DNA from: Thiobaca trueperi
GTDB taxonomy: Bacteria; Pseudomonadota; Gammaproteobacteria; Chromatiales; Chromatiaceae
Length of the DNA stretch: 64,000 bases
NCBI RefSeq assembly: GCF_004342175.1
Contig: NZ_SMAO01000012.1
Span: forward strand, 1 to 64,000
Direction: 5' to 3'
The notes under the pieces are model-generated. The model was not told the DNA's origin. It ran no database searches and worked only from the letters and a program-made list of their open reading frames with translations. Made by a program: the position numbers and the translations under genes. Shown here in pieces: positions 52,314 to 60,993 of the stretch. Each line of letters starts with the position of its first letter. Position 1 is the stretch's first letter.

Positions 52314-54137
52314 TTAATTCGCCGTCATCCGCACCGCCTGCGTCAGTGAGTTGGCGTCGGCGTGCGGTAGCGGCAGATAGACGGCCGCCATCTCCTTCGC
52401 CAGTTCACGCCCCTGCGGCTGCGGACGCGGCGAGGTGTCGATCACCAGCGCCGTGATCTCCAGCGAGCGCACCACGCGCGCGGCGGCCAGCGCCTCCTCG
52501 TTGGCGCGGGTGCGTCCACCGGTGCCGTCGCGCGCGACATTGGCCCGTCCGTCGGTCATGAGGATGAGGACCGGGGTACCGCCGCGACGCTTGATCGAGT
52601 CGGCCAGGATCATCCCCAGATCGATGCCCGACGCCAGCGGCGTGCCGCCGCCGCCCGGAAGGCCCGCCAGACTGCGCTTGGCGCGCACCAGCGAGCGGGT
52701 GGGCGGCAGCAGCACCTCCGCCCCCTGTCCCCGGAACGCCACCAGCGCCACCTGATCGCGGCGCACATAGCAGTCCGCCAGCAGCAGTTCGACCGCGCCC
52801 TTGGCCTCAGCCAGACGATGCAGCGCCGAGGAGCCGGAGGCATCGACGACGAAGATGGTCGTGGTCTGGGACTTGTGCTTGAAGCGCGTGATGCGGAAAT
52901 CGTCCTGACGCACCTCGATGCGCGTGGACACCTGACCGCCGACGCGGGCGCGTTCCTCACGACGCAGACGCTGCCAGGGCGCGGCCGCACGCAGGGTTTC
53001 GACGACGTTCAGACGCAGACCGGCGCGCGGCTCGCCTCGCAGCACACCCGCCGGACGCCCGCGCGTTGGTGCATTCTGCACCGCGCCGGCCTTGCCAGTG
53101 GCGCGTGCCCGCGAGCGGCGCAGCTTGCCCATCTGGAGCTGCGCCAGCAGACCGGCGGGGATCGCCGCCTTGGTCGCCTCCAGCACCTTGTCTTCGAGTT
53201 CCTTGGGTTCCTGCTGCTCGGCTTCGGGTTGGTTCTGCTCCTGATCCGGCTGTTCCGGCTCAGGCGGCGGCGGTTCGGCGTCCGGCGGCGGCTCCATCGG
53301 CGGCAGTTGGGTGGCGCGCGGCGCCAGCACCAGCCGCCCGGCGACTGACAGATCCTCGTCCGTGACCTCGGTTCGACCCTCCAGCGCGGCATGGGCGCAG
53401 GCCGCGCGGCAGGCGAAGATGGAGGCGCGCAGCGAGGGGATTCCCAGGGCCAGGGCGATGCCGCAGAGCGCCTCGACCTGTTTGTCGGTCACGGTGACGG
53501 CGGACAGCCGTTCGCGCGCGGCCAGAATGTCCTCGACTGCATAGTCGCAGGCAATGGCCGTGTCATAACGGATCGGGGTCAGCTCCAGATGGAAGGCGAG
53601 CCGGTCGAGCAGCGCATTGAGCAGCCCTTCGTCCTCGCCGACCCCCTCGTCCAGCGCGACCAGGGCGAAACGCGACGGGGTGCGCATCGCCAGGCCGTCG
53701 CGCTCCAGCACCACCTCGCCGGAGTCGAAGGCCATGGTGAGACGGGCGGCCGTGCCGGCGGCGATGCGCTCGGCCATCGCCAGCTCGATGATGCCGCCAT
53801 CGGCCTCGACCAGCAGACCGCGCTCGGCCACCGGACGCCCGGCATTGAGCGTGGCGGCCAGATCCAGACCGCCGAGCAGACGCCCATCGGAGACATGCAG
53901 CGGCACCCGGCGCTGAGGCGTCCCCGCTGGCTGGAGGTCGCGCATGATGGATAGCCACTGATCGCGGACCGGTCCCGGCAGGGCGCGCAGCGAGACGCCG
54001 CCGGTGCCGACCGGATCCACGGTCATGAGCACCGCCGCCAGCACCGCATCATCCCAAGGTGATGGTCCTGGGCCGGGCTGATTCCGGGGCGGTCCGCCGC
54101 CGTCCGCGACGGCTGGATTCGGGCCGACTGTGCTCAT
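52314..54137 (-). CDS. bchD: Magnesium chelatase subunit D
   Basis: 607 residues. The N-terminal AAA-like domain lacks a usable Walker A. A Pro/Glu-rich linker lies near 275-310 (PPPDAEPPPPEPEQPDQEQN). The C-terminal VWA domain has the metal site TTTIFVVDASGSSALHRLAE and GGGGTPLASGIDLGM. With BchI and BchH it inserts Mg2+ into protoporphyrin IX, the first step towards bacteriochlorophyll. It starts inside the end of bchI (4-nt overlap), so the two are co-translated. bchH is not in the window. Confidence 0.95.
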   Translation of the reverse strand: MSTVGPNPAVADGGGPPRNQPGPGPSPWDDAVLAAVLMTVDPVGTGGVSLRALPGPVRDQWLSIMRDLQPAGTPQRRVPLHVSDGRLLGGLDLAATLNAGRPVAERGLLVEADGGIIELAMAERIAAGTAARLTMAFDSGEVVLERDGLAMRTPSRFALVALDEGVGEDEGLLNALLDRLAFHLELTPIRYDTAIACDYAVEDILAARERLSAVTVTDKQVEALCGIALALGIPSLRASIFACRAACAHAALEGRTEVTDEDLSVAGRLVLAPRATQLPPMEPPPDAEPPPPEPEQPDQEQNQPEAEQQEPKELEDKVLEATKAAIPAGLLAQLQMGKLRRSRARATGKAGAVQNAPTRGRPAGVLRGEPRAGLRLNVVETLRAAAPWQRLRREERARVGGQVSTRIEVRQDDFRITRFKHKSQTTTIFVVDASGSSALHRLAEAKGAVELLLADCYVRRDQVALVAFRGQGAEVLLPPTRSLVRAKRSLAGLPGGGGTPLASGIDLGMILADSIKRRGGTPVLILMTDGRANVARDGTGGRTRANEEALAAARVVRSLEITALVIDTSPRPQPQGRELAKEMAAVYLPLPHADANSLTQAVRMTAN

Positions 54138-55162
54138 TCGCCGAACAGCTCCCTGACTGCGCGCTCGACACGACTGGTCGAACCGGATTCATCCAGCGGA
54201 TCGCGGCGCAGACGGTGACGCAGCGCGGAGACGGCGACCGCTTTGACATGCTCGACCGTGACCGTTTTATCCCCCTTGAGCGCGGCGAGCGCGCGCGCCG
54301 AGCGGATCACCGTCAGCTCGCCGCGCAGACCATCGGTGCCGAGCTTGATACAGAGCTTGGCGGTTTCTTCCAGGGTGGCGTCCGGCACCTCGATCTCGGG
54401 TAGTAATTCCTTGGCCTTTTCGATCTGACGCCGCACCTTGGCGTCCTTGCTCTTCCATTTGTGCGCGAAGGCTTCCGGATCGCGCTCGAATTCGTCGCGC
54501 AGACGCACCACTTTCATGCGTGTGGGCAGATCGGTCGGGGTCTTGACCTCGACCGAGAGACCGAAACGGTCCTGCAGCTGCGGACGCAGCTCGCCTTCCT
54601 CCGGGTTGCCCGAGCCGACCAGCACGAAGCGCGCCGGATGGCGGATGCTCAGACCCTCGCGCTCGACCAGATTCTGGCCCGAGGCGGCCACGTCCAGCAG
54701 CGAATCGACCAGATGGTCTTCGAGCAGGTTGACCTCGTCGATATAGAGAAAACCGCGATGGGCGCGCGCCAGCAGACCCGGCTCGAACGCCTTTTCGCCC
54801 TTGGTCAGTGCCCGCTCCAGATCGAGCGCGCCGATGACGCGGTCTTCGGTCGCGCCGAGCGGCAGATCGACCACCGGCACCGGCACCTGACGGCCCTTGA
54901 GGCCGCCGTTCTTGGCTTTTTTGGTGCGGCAGTCCGCGCACAGATAGTCGTCGCTGGCCTCGGGATCGCAGTTGTAGGTGCAATCGACCGCGCGCATCTT
55001 GGGCAGGAGCGCGGCCAGTCCGCGAATCGCCGTGGACTTGCCGGTCCCACGGTCGCCAAAGACGAGAACGCCACCAATGGACTGGTCGATAGCCGCAATC
55101 AGCAGGGAGCGCTTCATTTCTTCCTGGGCGACGACGGCGGAAAACGGAAAGGGGATGGGCAT
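54134..55162 (-). CDS. bchI: Magnesium chelatase ATPase subunit I
   Basis: 342 residues, a full AAA+ ATPase. Walker A GGVLVFGDRGTGKSTAIRGL, Walker B GFLYIDEVNLLEDHLVDSLL and the sensor RFVLVGSGNPEEGELRPQL are all intact, and a Cys cluster (CTYNCDPEASDDYLCADC) follows the first block, as in other BchI proteins. It forms the ATPase ring with BchD that drives Mg insertion. The promoter is presumably within 55163-55372, upstream of the paired repeats. Confidence 0.95.
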   Translation of the reverse strand: MPIPFPFSAVVAQEEMKRSLLIAAIDQSIGGVLVFGDRGTGKSTAIRGLAALLPKMRAVDCTYNCDPEASDDYLCADCRTKKAKNGGLKGRQVPVPVVDLPLGATEDRVIGALDLERALTKGEKAFEPGLLARAHRGFLYIDEVNLLEDHLVDSLLDVAASGQNLVEREGLSIRHPARFVLVGSGNPEEGELRPQLQDRFGLSVEVKTPTDLPTRMKVVRLRDEFERDPEAFAHKWKSKDAKVRRQIEKAKELLPEIEVPDATLEETAKLCIKLGTDGLRGELTVIRSARALAALKGDKTVTVEHVKAVAVSALRHRLRRDPLDESGSTSRVERAVRELFGE

Positions 55163-55372
55163 ACGCGGCGAACCTTGTTGCTGTTATCTTCTGTTAAGTG
55201 GCGCAAACGGCCGGTTGAGCGGGAGCGCCCAAACCAAGCGCGCACAGACGCGCAGGCGGTCCCAGTGCAATGGGTTCAGCCGTGCAATCCGCGACGAACC
55301 CGGGGTCGATTCAATCCAGCCCGCGACCCTAGCGCCCATGCCCGACTTAGGTCAAGCGGATTGGATCAAAGA

Positions 55373-55459
55373 TTAAACCGCGCCCGGTGCGGTATGTGAT
55401 CGTTGAGGATTGAGTCGGCCTTGGCAGAATCGATGACCGTTCGAGCGAGCGCGGTTTAA
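55373..55459 (+). repeat. Type B TTAAACCGCG element, copy in bch intergenic region
   Basis: 87 bp from TTAAACCGCGCCCGGTGCGG to GAGCGCGGTTTAA. A 21-bp AT-only-like spacer joins it to the type A element at 55481, repeating the B-spacer-A order of 1959-2150. Confidence 0.88.
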
Positions 55460-55480
55460 GATATTAAAAAATATAAAATT

Positions 55481-55567
55481 TTAAACCGCGTCTCCATTGA
55501 TGTTGATGACATCTTCAGAACTAAACACAAAATGAAAATGATGTATATCCCGCTGGACGCGGTTTAA
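55481..55567 (+). repeat. Type A TTAAACCGCG element, copy in bch intergenic region
   Basis: 87 bp from TTAAACCGCGTCTCCATTGA through CTAAACACAAAATGAAAA to TGGACGCGGTTTAA. The 498-bp divergent gap between bchI and the bciB leader is otherwise non-coding. Confidence 0.88.
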
Positions 55568-55660
55568 CGATGGATGGACTCGGCGGCGACATTTCGGGCA
55601 GACTGACGCCCATCAAATTGAAGGATTTTTAGAATCCATATCCTGAGGAGACCTGCATCC

Positions 55661-55735
55661 ATGCCAACGACTTTCGCGCTGACGGGGATCGCCGCTGGCG
55701 GCTTCCGGACCAATCCCGACCGGGTGATCGCATGA
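55661..55735 (+). CDS. 24-residue leader peptide ahead of bciB
   Basis: ATG at 55661 with GAGGAG about 10 nt upstream opens a frame reading MPTTFALTGIAAGGFRTNPD and four more residues. Its stop overlaps the bciB ATG as ATGA. The bciB start itself has no strong ribosome site of its own (GACCGGGTG precedes it), so ribosomes finishing this peptide could re-initiate on bciB. No attenuator-type codon run is present. Unproven. Confidence 0.45.
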   Translation: MPTTFALTGIAAGGFRTNPDRVIA

Positions 55736-57018
55736 CCGACGCCATCCTCTCGCCCATGGCCGACGGTCCATCCAAGGGGCTCGGCCAGATCTCGCTCCTC
55801 AGCAGCGACGACCGGCTCAAGGGCCGCCCACGTCTGTGCAGCGACTGCGGACTCTGCGACAGCGCACTCCAGCCGATGATGTCGCAGTCCTGCATGTTCG
55901 TGCGCAATCAGACCCTGGCTATCGAGCAGCGTCTGCATGGACGCAACCGGGAGCCCAACGACGAACTGCGTTTCGGCATCTATCGCGCCCAGTATGCCGC
56001 CCGCCTGCGTCAGCCCAATCCCAAGGCGCAATGGAGCGGCATGGTGACGGCGCTCGGTGCGCGGCTGCTGGAACAGGGCCGGGTCGAGGCCGTCATCACC
56101 ACCGGCGCCGCGCCCGGCTCCCGCTTCAAAGCCCAGCCGATCCTGGCCCGCACGCCGGAAGAGGTGCTGGCCACCGCCGGCAACAAACCCTGTCTGTCGC
56201 CCAATCTGAGTCTGCTCGATGCGGTGCGCGAACAGGGCATCAAGCGCCTTGCCTTCATCGGCACCGGCTGCCAGGTCCACGCGTTGCGCGGGGTCGAGGC
56301 CGAACTCGGCCTGGAGCGGCTGGACGTGATCGGCATCCCGTGCAGCGACAATGTCACCTATGCCGATCTGAAATATTTTCTGACCCAGATCTCGCGCTCG
56401 CCGGATACTGTCGTCCATCATGAATTCATGCAGGATTTCAGTCTCTGGCTGCGCCATGAAAACGGCAAGGTCGAGCGGGTCAACTATGTCGATTTCCCGA
56501 TGGACAAGCTGCACGGGGTCTTTCCCTCCGCCTGTCTGTCCTGCTTCGACTATCCCAACTCGTTGAGCGACCTGACCATCGGCTACATGGGCGCGCCGCT
56601 CGGCTGGCAATGGGTGCTGGCGCGCACCGAGAAGGGTGAGGAACTCTTCGAGCTGCTGCGCCCCGATCTGGAGATCGGCGAGCTGACTGCCAGCGGCGAC
56701 CGCGCGCGCGGCATGCCGCGTTTCATGGAACGCCTGACCCATCCGCCCGGCGCCGGACGCCCGCCCTGGCTCATCCGCAAGCTGATCGCCTGGCTGCAAC
56801 GCAGCAAAGGCCCCAAGGGACTCGAATTCGCCCGCGCCATCATCGAGATGAAGCTATTGCGCAATCTCAACTATGTGCGCAGCAAATTCGAGCGATCCGA
56901 GTCGCGCGTGGTGCCTGCTCATGTCTATCAGACACTCGCGCCCTATGCGGACGGTTACGCCCGGATCTTTGCGCGACCGCTGGCGCCGGAGCGCGAGGAG
57001 CCGTCTACGCCGGCTTGA
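55732..57018 (+). CDS. bciB: Ferredoxin-dependent divinyl (proto)chlorophyllide 8-vinyl reductase
   Basis: 428 residues of the FrhB family. The N-terminal Cys set CSDCGLCDSALQPMMSQSC and the later IGTGCQVHALRGVEAEL, IGIPCSDNVTYADLKYFLTQ and FPSACLSCFDYPNSLSDLTI supply the Fe-S ligands. GYMGAPLGWQWVLARTEKGE is also typical. BciB reduces the C8 vinyl group during bacteriochlorophyll synthesis. A related FrhB-type reductase (hydroxymethyl chlorophyll a type) is the main alternative, but the position beside bchI-bchD favours BciB. Confidence 0.87.
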   Translation: MTDAILSPMADGPSKGLGQISLLSSDDRLKGRPRLCSDCGLCDSALQPMMSQSCMFVRNQTLAIEQRLHGRNREPNDELRFGIYRAQYAARLRQPNPKAQWSGMVTALGARLLEQGRVEAVITTGAAPGSRFKAQPILARTPEEVLATAGNKPCLSPNLSLLDAVREQGIKRLAFIGTGCQVHALRGVEAELGLERLDVIGIPCSDNVTYADLKYFLTQISRSPDTVVHHEFMQDFSLWLRHENGKVERVNYVDFPMDKLHGVFPSACLSCFDYPNSLSDLTIGYMGAPLGWQWVLARTEKGEELFELLRPDLEIGELTASGDRARGMPRFMERLTHPPGAGRPPWLIRKLIAWLQRSKGPKGLEFARAIIEMKLLRNLNYVRSKFERSESRVVPAHVYQTLAPYADGYARIFARPLAPEREEPSTPA

Positions 57019-57472
57019 GCACCATCACCCAGGTGGCGCCCAGCAGCGGCAGGGTGGCGATGATGCCCCAGACGATCCAGAGGCGGGCATCGCGCTTGTA
57101 GGTTTCCGGAACCTCGCCGCCCTGGGCGAATTCGCGCGCCTGACGCGCCTGACGGATCTGTGCCGGAATCAGGATGAAGAGCCAGATCAGCCCGGAGAGG
57201 ACGAACAGCACCTGACCCCAGATCAGCCAGCCGGAGCCGAAGGGGTTGATGCCGGCGACCAGGGCCGAGCCGAAGCCGCCGATGGCAATCAGCAGGATGC
57301 CACCGAGGGTGAGCGACCAGTCGGTGAGGGTGACCAGGTGCTGGCCGAAGGCGATCACGCGCGGATCACCGGAGCGGTCGGCGAAGACCTTCCAGACGGC
57401 GGTGACGGTGACATTGCCGACCAGGATGACGACGCCCAGCAGATGGATGAATTTGAAAGTCAGATAGAGCAC
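57005..57472 (-). CDS. DUF2269-family membrane protein
   Basis: 155 residues with four membrane helices. The start LYLTFKFIHLLGVVILVGNV is the usual DUF2269 opening, read from a GTG at 57472. TDWSLTLGGILLIAIGGFGS and WLIWGQVLFVLSGLIWLFIL follow. Function unknown; members resemble small cytochrome-b-like bundles with a His in the first helix. It overlaps the end of bciB tail-to-tail by 14 nt. Confidence 0.8.
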   Translation of the reverse strand: MLYLTFKFIHLLGVVILVGNVTVTAVWKVFADRSGDPRVIAFGQHLVTLTDWSLTLGGILLIAIGGFGSALVAGINPFGSGWLIWGQVLFVLSGLIWLFILIPAQIRQARQAREFAQGGEVPETYKRDARLWIVWGIIATLPLLGATWVMVLKPA

Positions 57473-57676
57473 GGTGAAACTCGTTGATGGAGGGGAATGG
57501 AGTCCGGATGGGGGAGGGCGGCATGATAGCCCTGCGTCGGGCAGGTGACTAATCGGCATGCATGTCGCTGACGGCCTGCATCCATTCGCGCGTCTGAGCG
57601 TCACCGAAGGCATCGATCAGATCCCCGATCTCGTGCGCCGGCCCGCCCGGGGATGGTGTGATCGGCAGCGGCGGAT

Positions 57677-58333
57677 TCAGCGGGCACCGAAGACCACGAT
57701 GGTCTTGCCCTTGATGCTCACCAGTCCCTGCTCCTCCAGGTTTTTCAGCACCCGCCCGGCCATTTCGCGCGAACAGCCGACAATGCGCGAGAGTTCCTGA
57801 CGGGTGACGCGGATCTGCATGCCGTCCGGGTGGCTCATGGCGTCGGGCTGCTTGCAGAGATCGAGCAGGGTGCCGGCGATGCGTCCGGTGACATCAAGAA
57901 AGGCGAGATGACCGACCTTGCGGCTGGTCACGCGCAGTCGCTGCGAGAGCTGCATGCCGACGCTATAGAGGAAATCCTTGGCGACATCCTTGAGTTCCTC
58001 GGTCAGGAGGCGGTCAAGTCGCTGATAGGTGATTTCCGCGACCTTGCATTTGGTGCGGGTGCGAATGATGACGCTGCGCGTGGTCTGCGGGATGAAGAGT
58101 CCCATCTCGCCGATGAACTCCCCTTTGTTGATGTAGGCGAGCAGCAGTTCGCGCCGTTCGCTCTCGTCATCGATCATGGCGGCGACCGAGCCTTCGATGA
58201 GATAATAGAGACTCTCCGCTGCCTGTCCCTGGCGAATGAAATCCACATGCTTGTCGTAGGTCTTGGTGTGACACTGCGCCAGAAAGGGCTCCAGCCAGCG
58301 CGGGTCTTGCTGCAGTGGTTTCAGAATCGTCAT
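57677..58333 (-). CDS. crp: CRP/Vfr-type transcription regulator
   Basis: 218 residues. The cyclic-nucleotide-binding domain includes LYYLIEGSVAAMIDDESERR and the phosphate-binding cassette GEFIGEMGLFIPQTTRSVII; TRSVIIRTRTKCKVAEI is close to the cAMP-binding pattern of Crp and Vfr. The helix-turn-helix is RVTRQELSRIVGCSREMAGR. The neighbourhood crp-osmC-speD-coq7 matches that of Pseudomonas vfr. It should regulate carbon, motility or surface genes in response to cAMP. Confidence 0.92.
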   Translation of the reverse strand: MTILKPLQQDPRWLEPFLAQCHTKTYDKHVDFIRQGQAAESLYYLIEGSVAAMIDDESERRELLLAYINKGEFIGEMGLFIPQTTRSVIIRTRTKCKVAEITYQRLDRLLTEELKDVAKDFLYSVGMQLSQRLRVTSRKVGHLAFLDVTGRIAGTLLDLCKQPDAMSHPDGMQIRVTRQELSRIVGCSREMAGRVLKNLEEQGLVSIKGKTIVVFGAR

Positions 58334-58467
58334 GGGTTGGCTCGGTCAGCGGGGACGGGTTGTCCTGAATTCTAGGCAGGCGGGCGGGCCTTGTCGAACT
58401 GTGCTAGCCTCGCTGCGCCCTATGCGTTCAACGGCGTTTTTTCAGATCAGGCAGTTCGGGAGACATC

Positions 58468-58884
58468 ATGAAGGCAAGAGTGAAATGGATCGATGGCGTG
58501 GCCATGCTGGGCGAATCCGGCTCGGGACATGGCGTCGTCATGGATGGCCCGCCCGATCTGGGCGGACGCAATCTGGGCGTGCGGCCCATGGAAATGCTGC
58601 TGATCGGCATGGGCGGCTGCACCCAGTTCGATGTGCTGCTGATCCTGCGCAAGGCCCGCCAGGACGTGACCGACTGCGTGGTGGAGCTGGAGGCCGAGCG
58701 CGCCGCGACGGACCCCAAAGTCTTCACCCGCATTCACGCCCATTTCATCCTCTCCGGCCGCGATCTCGATCCCCGGCGCGTCGAGAAGGCGATTCAGTTG
58801 AGCGCCGAAAAATACTGCTCGGCCTCCATCATGCTGGGCGCGACGGCGACCGTGACGCACGATTTCGAGATCCGCGAAACCTGA
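58468..58884 (+). CDS. OsmC-family protein (YhfA-like)
   Basis: 138 residues with KARVKWIDGVAMLGESGSGH, RPMEMLLIGMGGCTQFDVLL and the second-Cys segment AEKYCSASIMLGATATVTHD. OsmC/Ohr proteins reduce peroxides with a Cys pair, and this YhfA-like branch is commonly next to crp. CGGGAG lies 6 to 7 nt before the ATG. It reads divergently from crp. Confidence 0.9.
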   Translation: MKARVKWIDGVAMLGESGSGHGVVMDGPPDLGGRNLGVRPMEMLLIGMGGCTQFDVLLILRKARQDVTDCVVELEAERAATDPKVFTRIHAHFILSGRDLDPRRVEKAIQLSAEKYCSASIMLGATATVTHDFEIRET

Positions 58885-58998
58885 GCCGTCACGTGCTTGT
58901 GATACCTTCCCGCATCGCGCGCGCAACATCTCCCCTTGCATTGACCGACCCGGATGGGTAGTTTGCGCGCTCCCGTTTTTTCCGAGGTCTTCCCGACG

Positions 58999-59820
58999 AT
59001 GCCCACCACCCTCAAGAAGCTGCGTCTGCACGGGTTCAACAACCTGACCAAGACCCTCAGTTTCAACATCTACGATGTCTGCTACGCCGATTCGGACGAG
59101 CAGCGCGAAGCCTATATCGCCTATATCGACGAGGCGTACAACGCTGAACGTCTCACCGCGATTCTGACGGATGTGGCGGACATCATCGGGGCGAATATTC
59201 TCAACATCGCGCATCAGGATTACGACCCTCAGGGAGCGTCGGTGACGATGCTGATCTCGGAAGAGGGGATTGCGGCCGAGAGTCTCTCCAATAACGCCAC
59301 TCCTGGTCCGCTGCCCGACGCCGTGGTGGCCCATCTGGACAAGAGCCACATTACGGTCCACACCTATCCCGAGACCAATCCGCAGACCGGTATCAGCACC
59401 TTCCGCGCCGACATCGACGTCTCGACCTGCGGCCGCATCTCGCCGCTCAAGGCGTTGAATTATCTGATTCATTCGCTGGAATCGGATATCGTCATCATGG
59501 ATTACCGGGTGCGCGGTTTCACCCGCGACGTGACCGGGCGCAAGCATTTCATCGACCACAACATCAGCTCGATCCAGAACTATGTGGCGCGCAAGACCAA
59601 AAGCCGTTATCAGATGGTCGATGTCAACGTCTACCAGGAAAACATCTTCCATACCAAGATGGTGATCCGGGATTTCCGGCTCGATGACTATCTCTTCTGC
59701 ATCTCGGCCGATGATCTGTCGCCGCAGGAACATCAGCGCATCCAGAAACTGCTGCGGCGCGAACTGACCGAGATCTTCTACGGCCGCAATCTCGGTCGCA
59801 ATCTGGAGTTCATGGACTGA
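58999..59820 (+). CDS. speD: S-adenosylmethionine decarboxylase proenzyme
   Basis: 273 residues of the E. coli-type enzyme. Self-cleavage occurs before Ser116 in [18 protein letters not shown], which becomes the pyruvoyl group. [20 protein letters not shown] and [19 protein letters not shown] follow. It supplies the aminopropyl donor for spermidine. The ATG at 58999 is preferred to a start 15 codons upstream, because the family begins [16 protein letters not shown] terminator-like hairpin starts at its stop. Confidence 0.95.
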   Translation: MPTTLKKLRLHGFNNLTKTLSFNIYDVCYADSDEQREAYIAYIDEAYNAERLTAILTDVADIIGANILNIAHQDYDPQGASVTMLISEEGIAAESLSNNATPGPLPDAVVAHLDKSHITVHTYPETNPQTGISTFRADIDVSTCGRISPLKALNYLIHSLESDIVIMDYRVRGFTRDVTGRKHFIDHNISSIQNYVARKTKSRYQMVDVNVYQENIFHTKMVIRDFRLDDYLFCISADDLSPQEHQRIQKLLRRELTEIFYGRNLGRNLEFMD

Positions 59821-59846
59821 TCTTTTTTGACGTTGTCAAAAAAGAT
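59820..59846 (+). terminator. Hairpin after speD
   Basis: A 12-bp perfect stem, ATCTTTTTTGAC and GTCAAAAAAGAT, with a 3-nt loop, followed by GGTTTTTTTG. The stem is AT-rich, so it is weaker than a textbook terminator, but its position at the stop and the T-run support it. Confidence 0.65.
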
Positions 59847-59908
59847 GGTTTTTTTGAATGTTGATCTGGGGTCAGCGTTCACCCTTCCCCAAGCCTACGC
59901 AAGAGTCT

Positions 59909-59931
59909 CCCCCTCCCCTCGCGGGAGGGGG
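59909..59931. repeat. CCCCCTCCC hairpin
   Basis: 9-bp arms CCCCCTCCC and GGGAGGGGG, between the convergent speD and coq7 genes. Same class as 18538-18562. Confidence 0.65.
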
Positions 59932-59944
59932 CCGGAAAGCGGCT

Positions 59945-60604
59945 TCAGATCCAGTAAACCGTCCGGGTCATGATGCGCGAGGTCAGTTTCATCGCGGCCC
60001 GGATCGGCGCGGGGAGATCGGCGCCGCCAGCGGATTTGGCGATCTGGGCGTGACGGATCTCGTCGGCCTTCATCTGCTCCAGAATGGCGCGACTCTTTTC
60101 ATCCCGTGCCGGGATCTGCTCCAGATGGTCATCCAGATGACTCTCGACCTGACGCTCGGTCTCGACCACGAATCCCAGACTCCATCGGTCGCCGACCAGA
60201 CCCGCCGCTGCGCCCATGGCAAAGGAGCCGGCGTACCACAGCGGATTGAGCAGGCTCTGGTGGCTGCCAAGCTCGGTCAGCCGCTCCGCACACCAGGCCA
60301 GATGATCGCTCTCCTCCTGCGCCGATCGCTCCATCCGCTGGCGCGTCTCGGGCAGCTTCGCCGTCAGCGCCTGCCCCTGATAGAGCGCCTGGGCGCAGAC
60401 CTCGCCGGTGTGGTTGATGCGCATCAGACGCCCCACCAGCCGGCGCTGGTCGTCGCCGATCTCGCCCTCCTTCAAAGCCGCTGCCGGATTGCGCCGCTCG
60501 GTCGTGGGAGAACGACCGAAGAGGGTGCGCAGGGCGTGATCCGCATTGATGAGCAGGCGGTCGGTGGGGGAATAAGCACGGTGGCTGGATTGAGGAAAAA
60601 GCAT
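59945..60604 (-). CDS. coq7: Demethoxyubiquinone hydroxylase Coq7
   Basis: 219 residues of the di-iron COQ7 family (2-polyprenyl-3-methyl-6-methoxy-1,4-benzoquinone monooxygenase). The iron ligands are in RINHTGEVCAQALYQGQAL, SAQEESDHLAWCAERLTELG and MKADEIRHAQIAKSAGG. It performs the C6 hydroxylation in ubiquinone synthesis. No strong ribosome site was seen before the ATG. The position fits the crp-osmC-speD-coq7 neighbourhood. Confidence 0.93.
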   Translation of the reverse strand: MLFPQSSHRAYSPTDRLLINADHALRTLFGRSPTTERRNPAAALKEGEIGDDQRRLVGRLMRINHTGEVCAQALYQGQALTAKLPETRQRMERSAQEESDHLAWCAERLTELGSHQSLLNPLWYAGSFAMGAAAGLVGDRWSLGFVVETERQVESHLDDHLEQIPARDEKSRAILEQMKADEIRHAQIAKSAGGADLPAPIRAAMKLTSRIMTRTVYWI

Positions 60605-60675
60605 GATTGGAACCGCTTATGATGGTTTTGAGGTGATTGACGGGAAACGCGATAACCTGGATCAGGGCTTCTATG

Positions 60676-60763
60676 TTAAACCGCGTCCAGAGCGAAATGC
60701 GTCATTCTCATGGCTGTGTCTGACTTTGGCGATGTCTTCGGTCTCAGTGGAGACGCGGTTTAT
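60676..60763 (-). repeat. Type A TTAAACCGCG element, inverted copy
   Basis: The minus strand reads ATAAACCGCGTCTCCACTGA to GGACGCGGTTTAA. With the next element it forms the same B-spacer-A unit as at 1959 and 55373, in reverse orientation, with a 20-bp spacer. Lies in the 389-bp coq7/efflux-gene gap. Confidence 0.83.
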
Positions 60764-60783
60764 AACATCTTATTTTTAGTCTC

Positions 60784-60869
60784 TTAAACCGCGCCGGCTC
60801 CGATAATCCTTGAGTCTGCCAGGGCCGACCCGATCCGCAAAGATCGCATACCGTGCTGGGCGCGGTTTA
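60784..60869 (-). repeat. Type B TTAAACCGCG element, inverted copy
   Basis: The minus strand reads CTAAACCGCGCCCAGCACGG, then GTATGCGATC and GTCGGCCCTGGCAGA, ending CGGCGCGGTTTAA. Adjacent to another B copy. Confidence 0.83.
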
Positions 60870-60937
60870 GCTCAGACGGTCGTCGTGCTGCCAGGGTCAA
60901 TCCAGAAACATCGCATACCGCACTGGGCGCGGTTTAA
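60862..60937 (-). repeat. Second inverted type B element, tandem
   Basis: The minus strand reads TTAAACCGCGCCCAGTGCGG, then TATGCGATGTTTCTGGATTG and CCTGGCAGCA. Its far end shares the CTAAACCGCG boundary of the previous copy, so the two B units are in tandem and share a terminus. Confidence 0.75.
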
Positions 60938-60993
60938 CATGACTCGCCATGCCGATATGGTGAGACGCCAGGTAATCTTCGAGGACTTTCAGT

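Noticed and set aside
57550-57676. Possible short minus-strand frame ending MQAVSDMHAD between crp and DUF2269
   Set aside because: About 38 codons look protein-like (EIGDLIDAFGDAQTREWM), but no usable start codon or ribosome site is present, so I do not list it as a gene.
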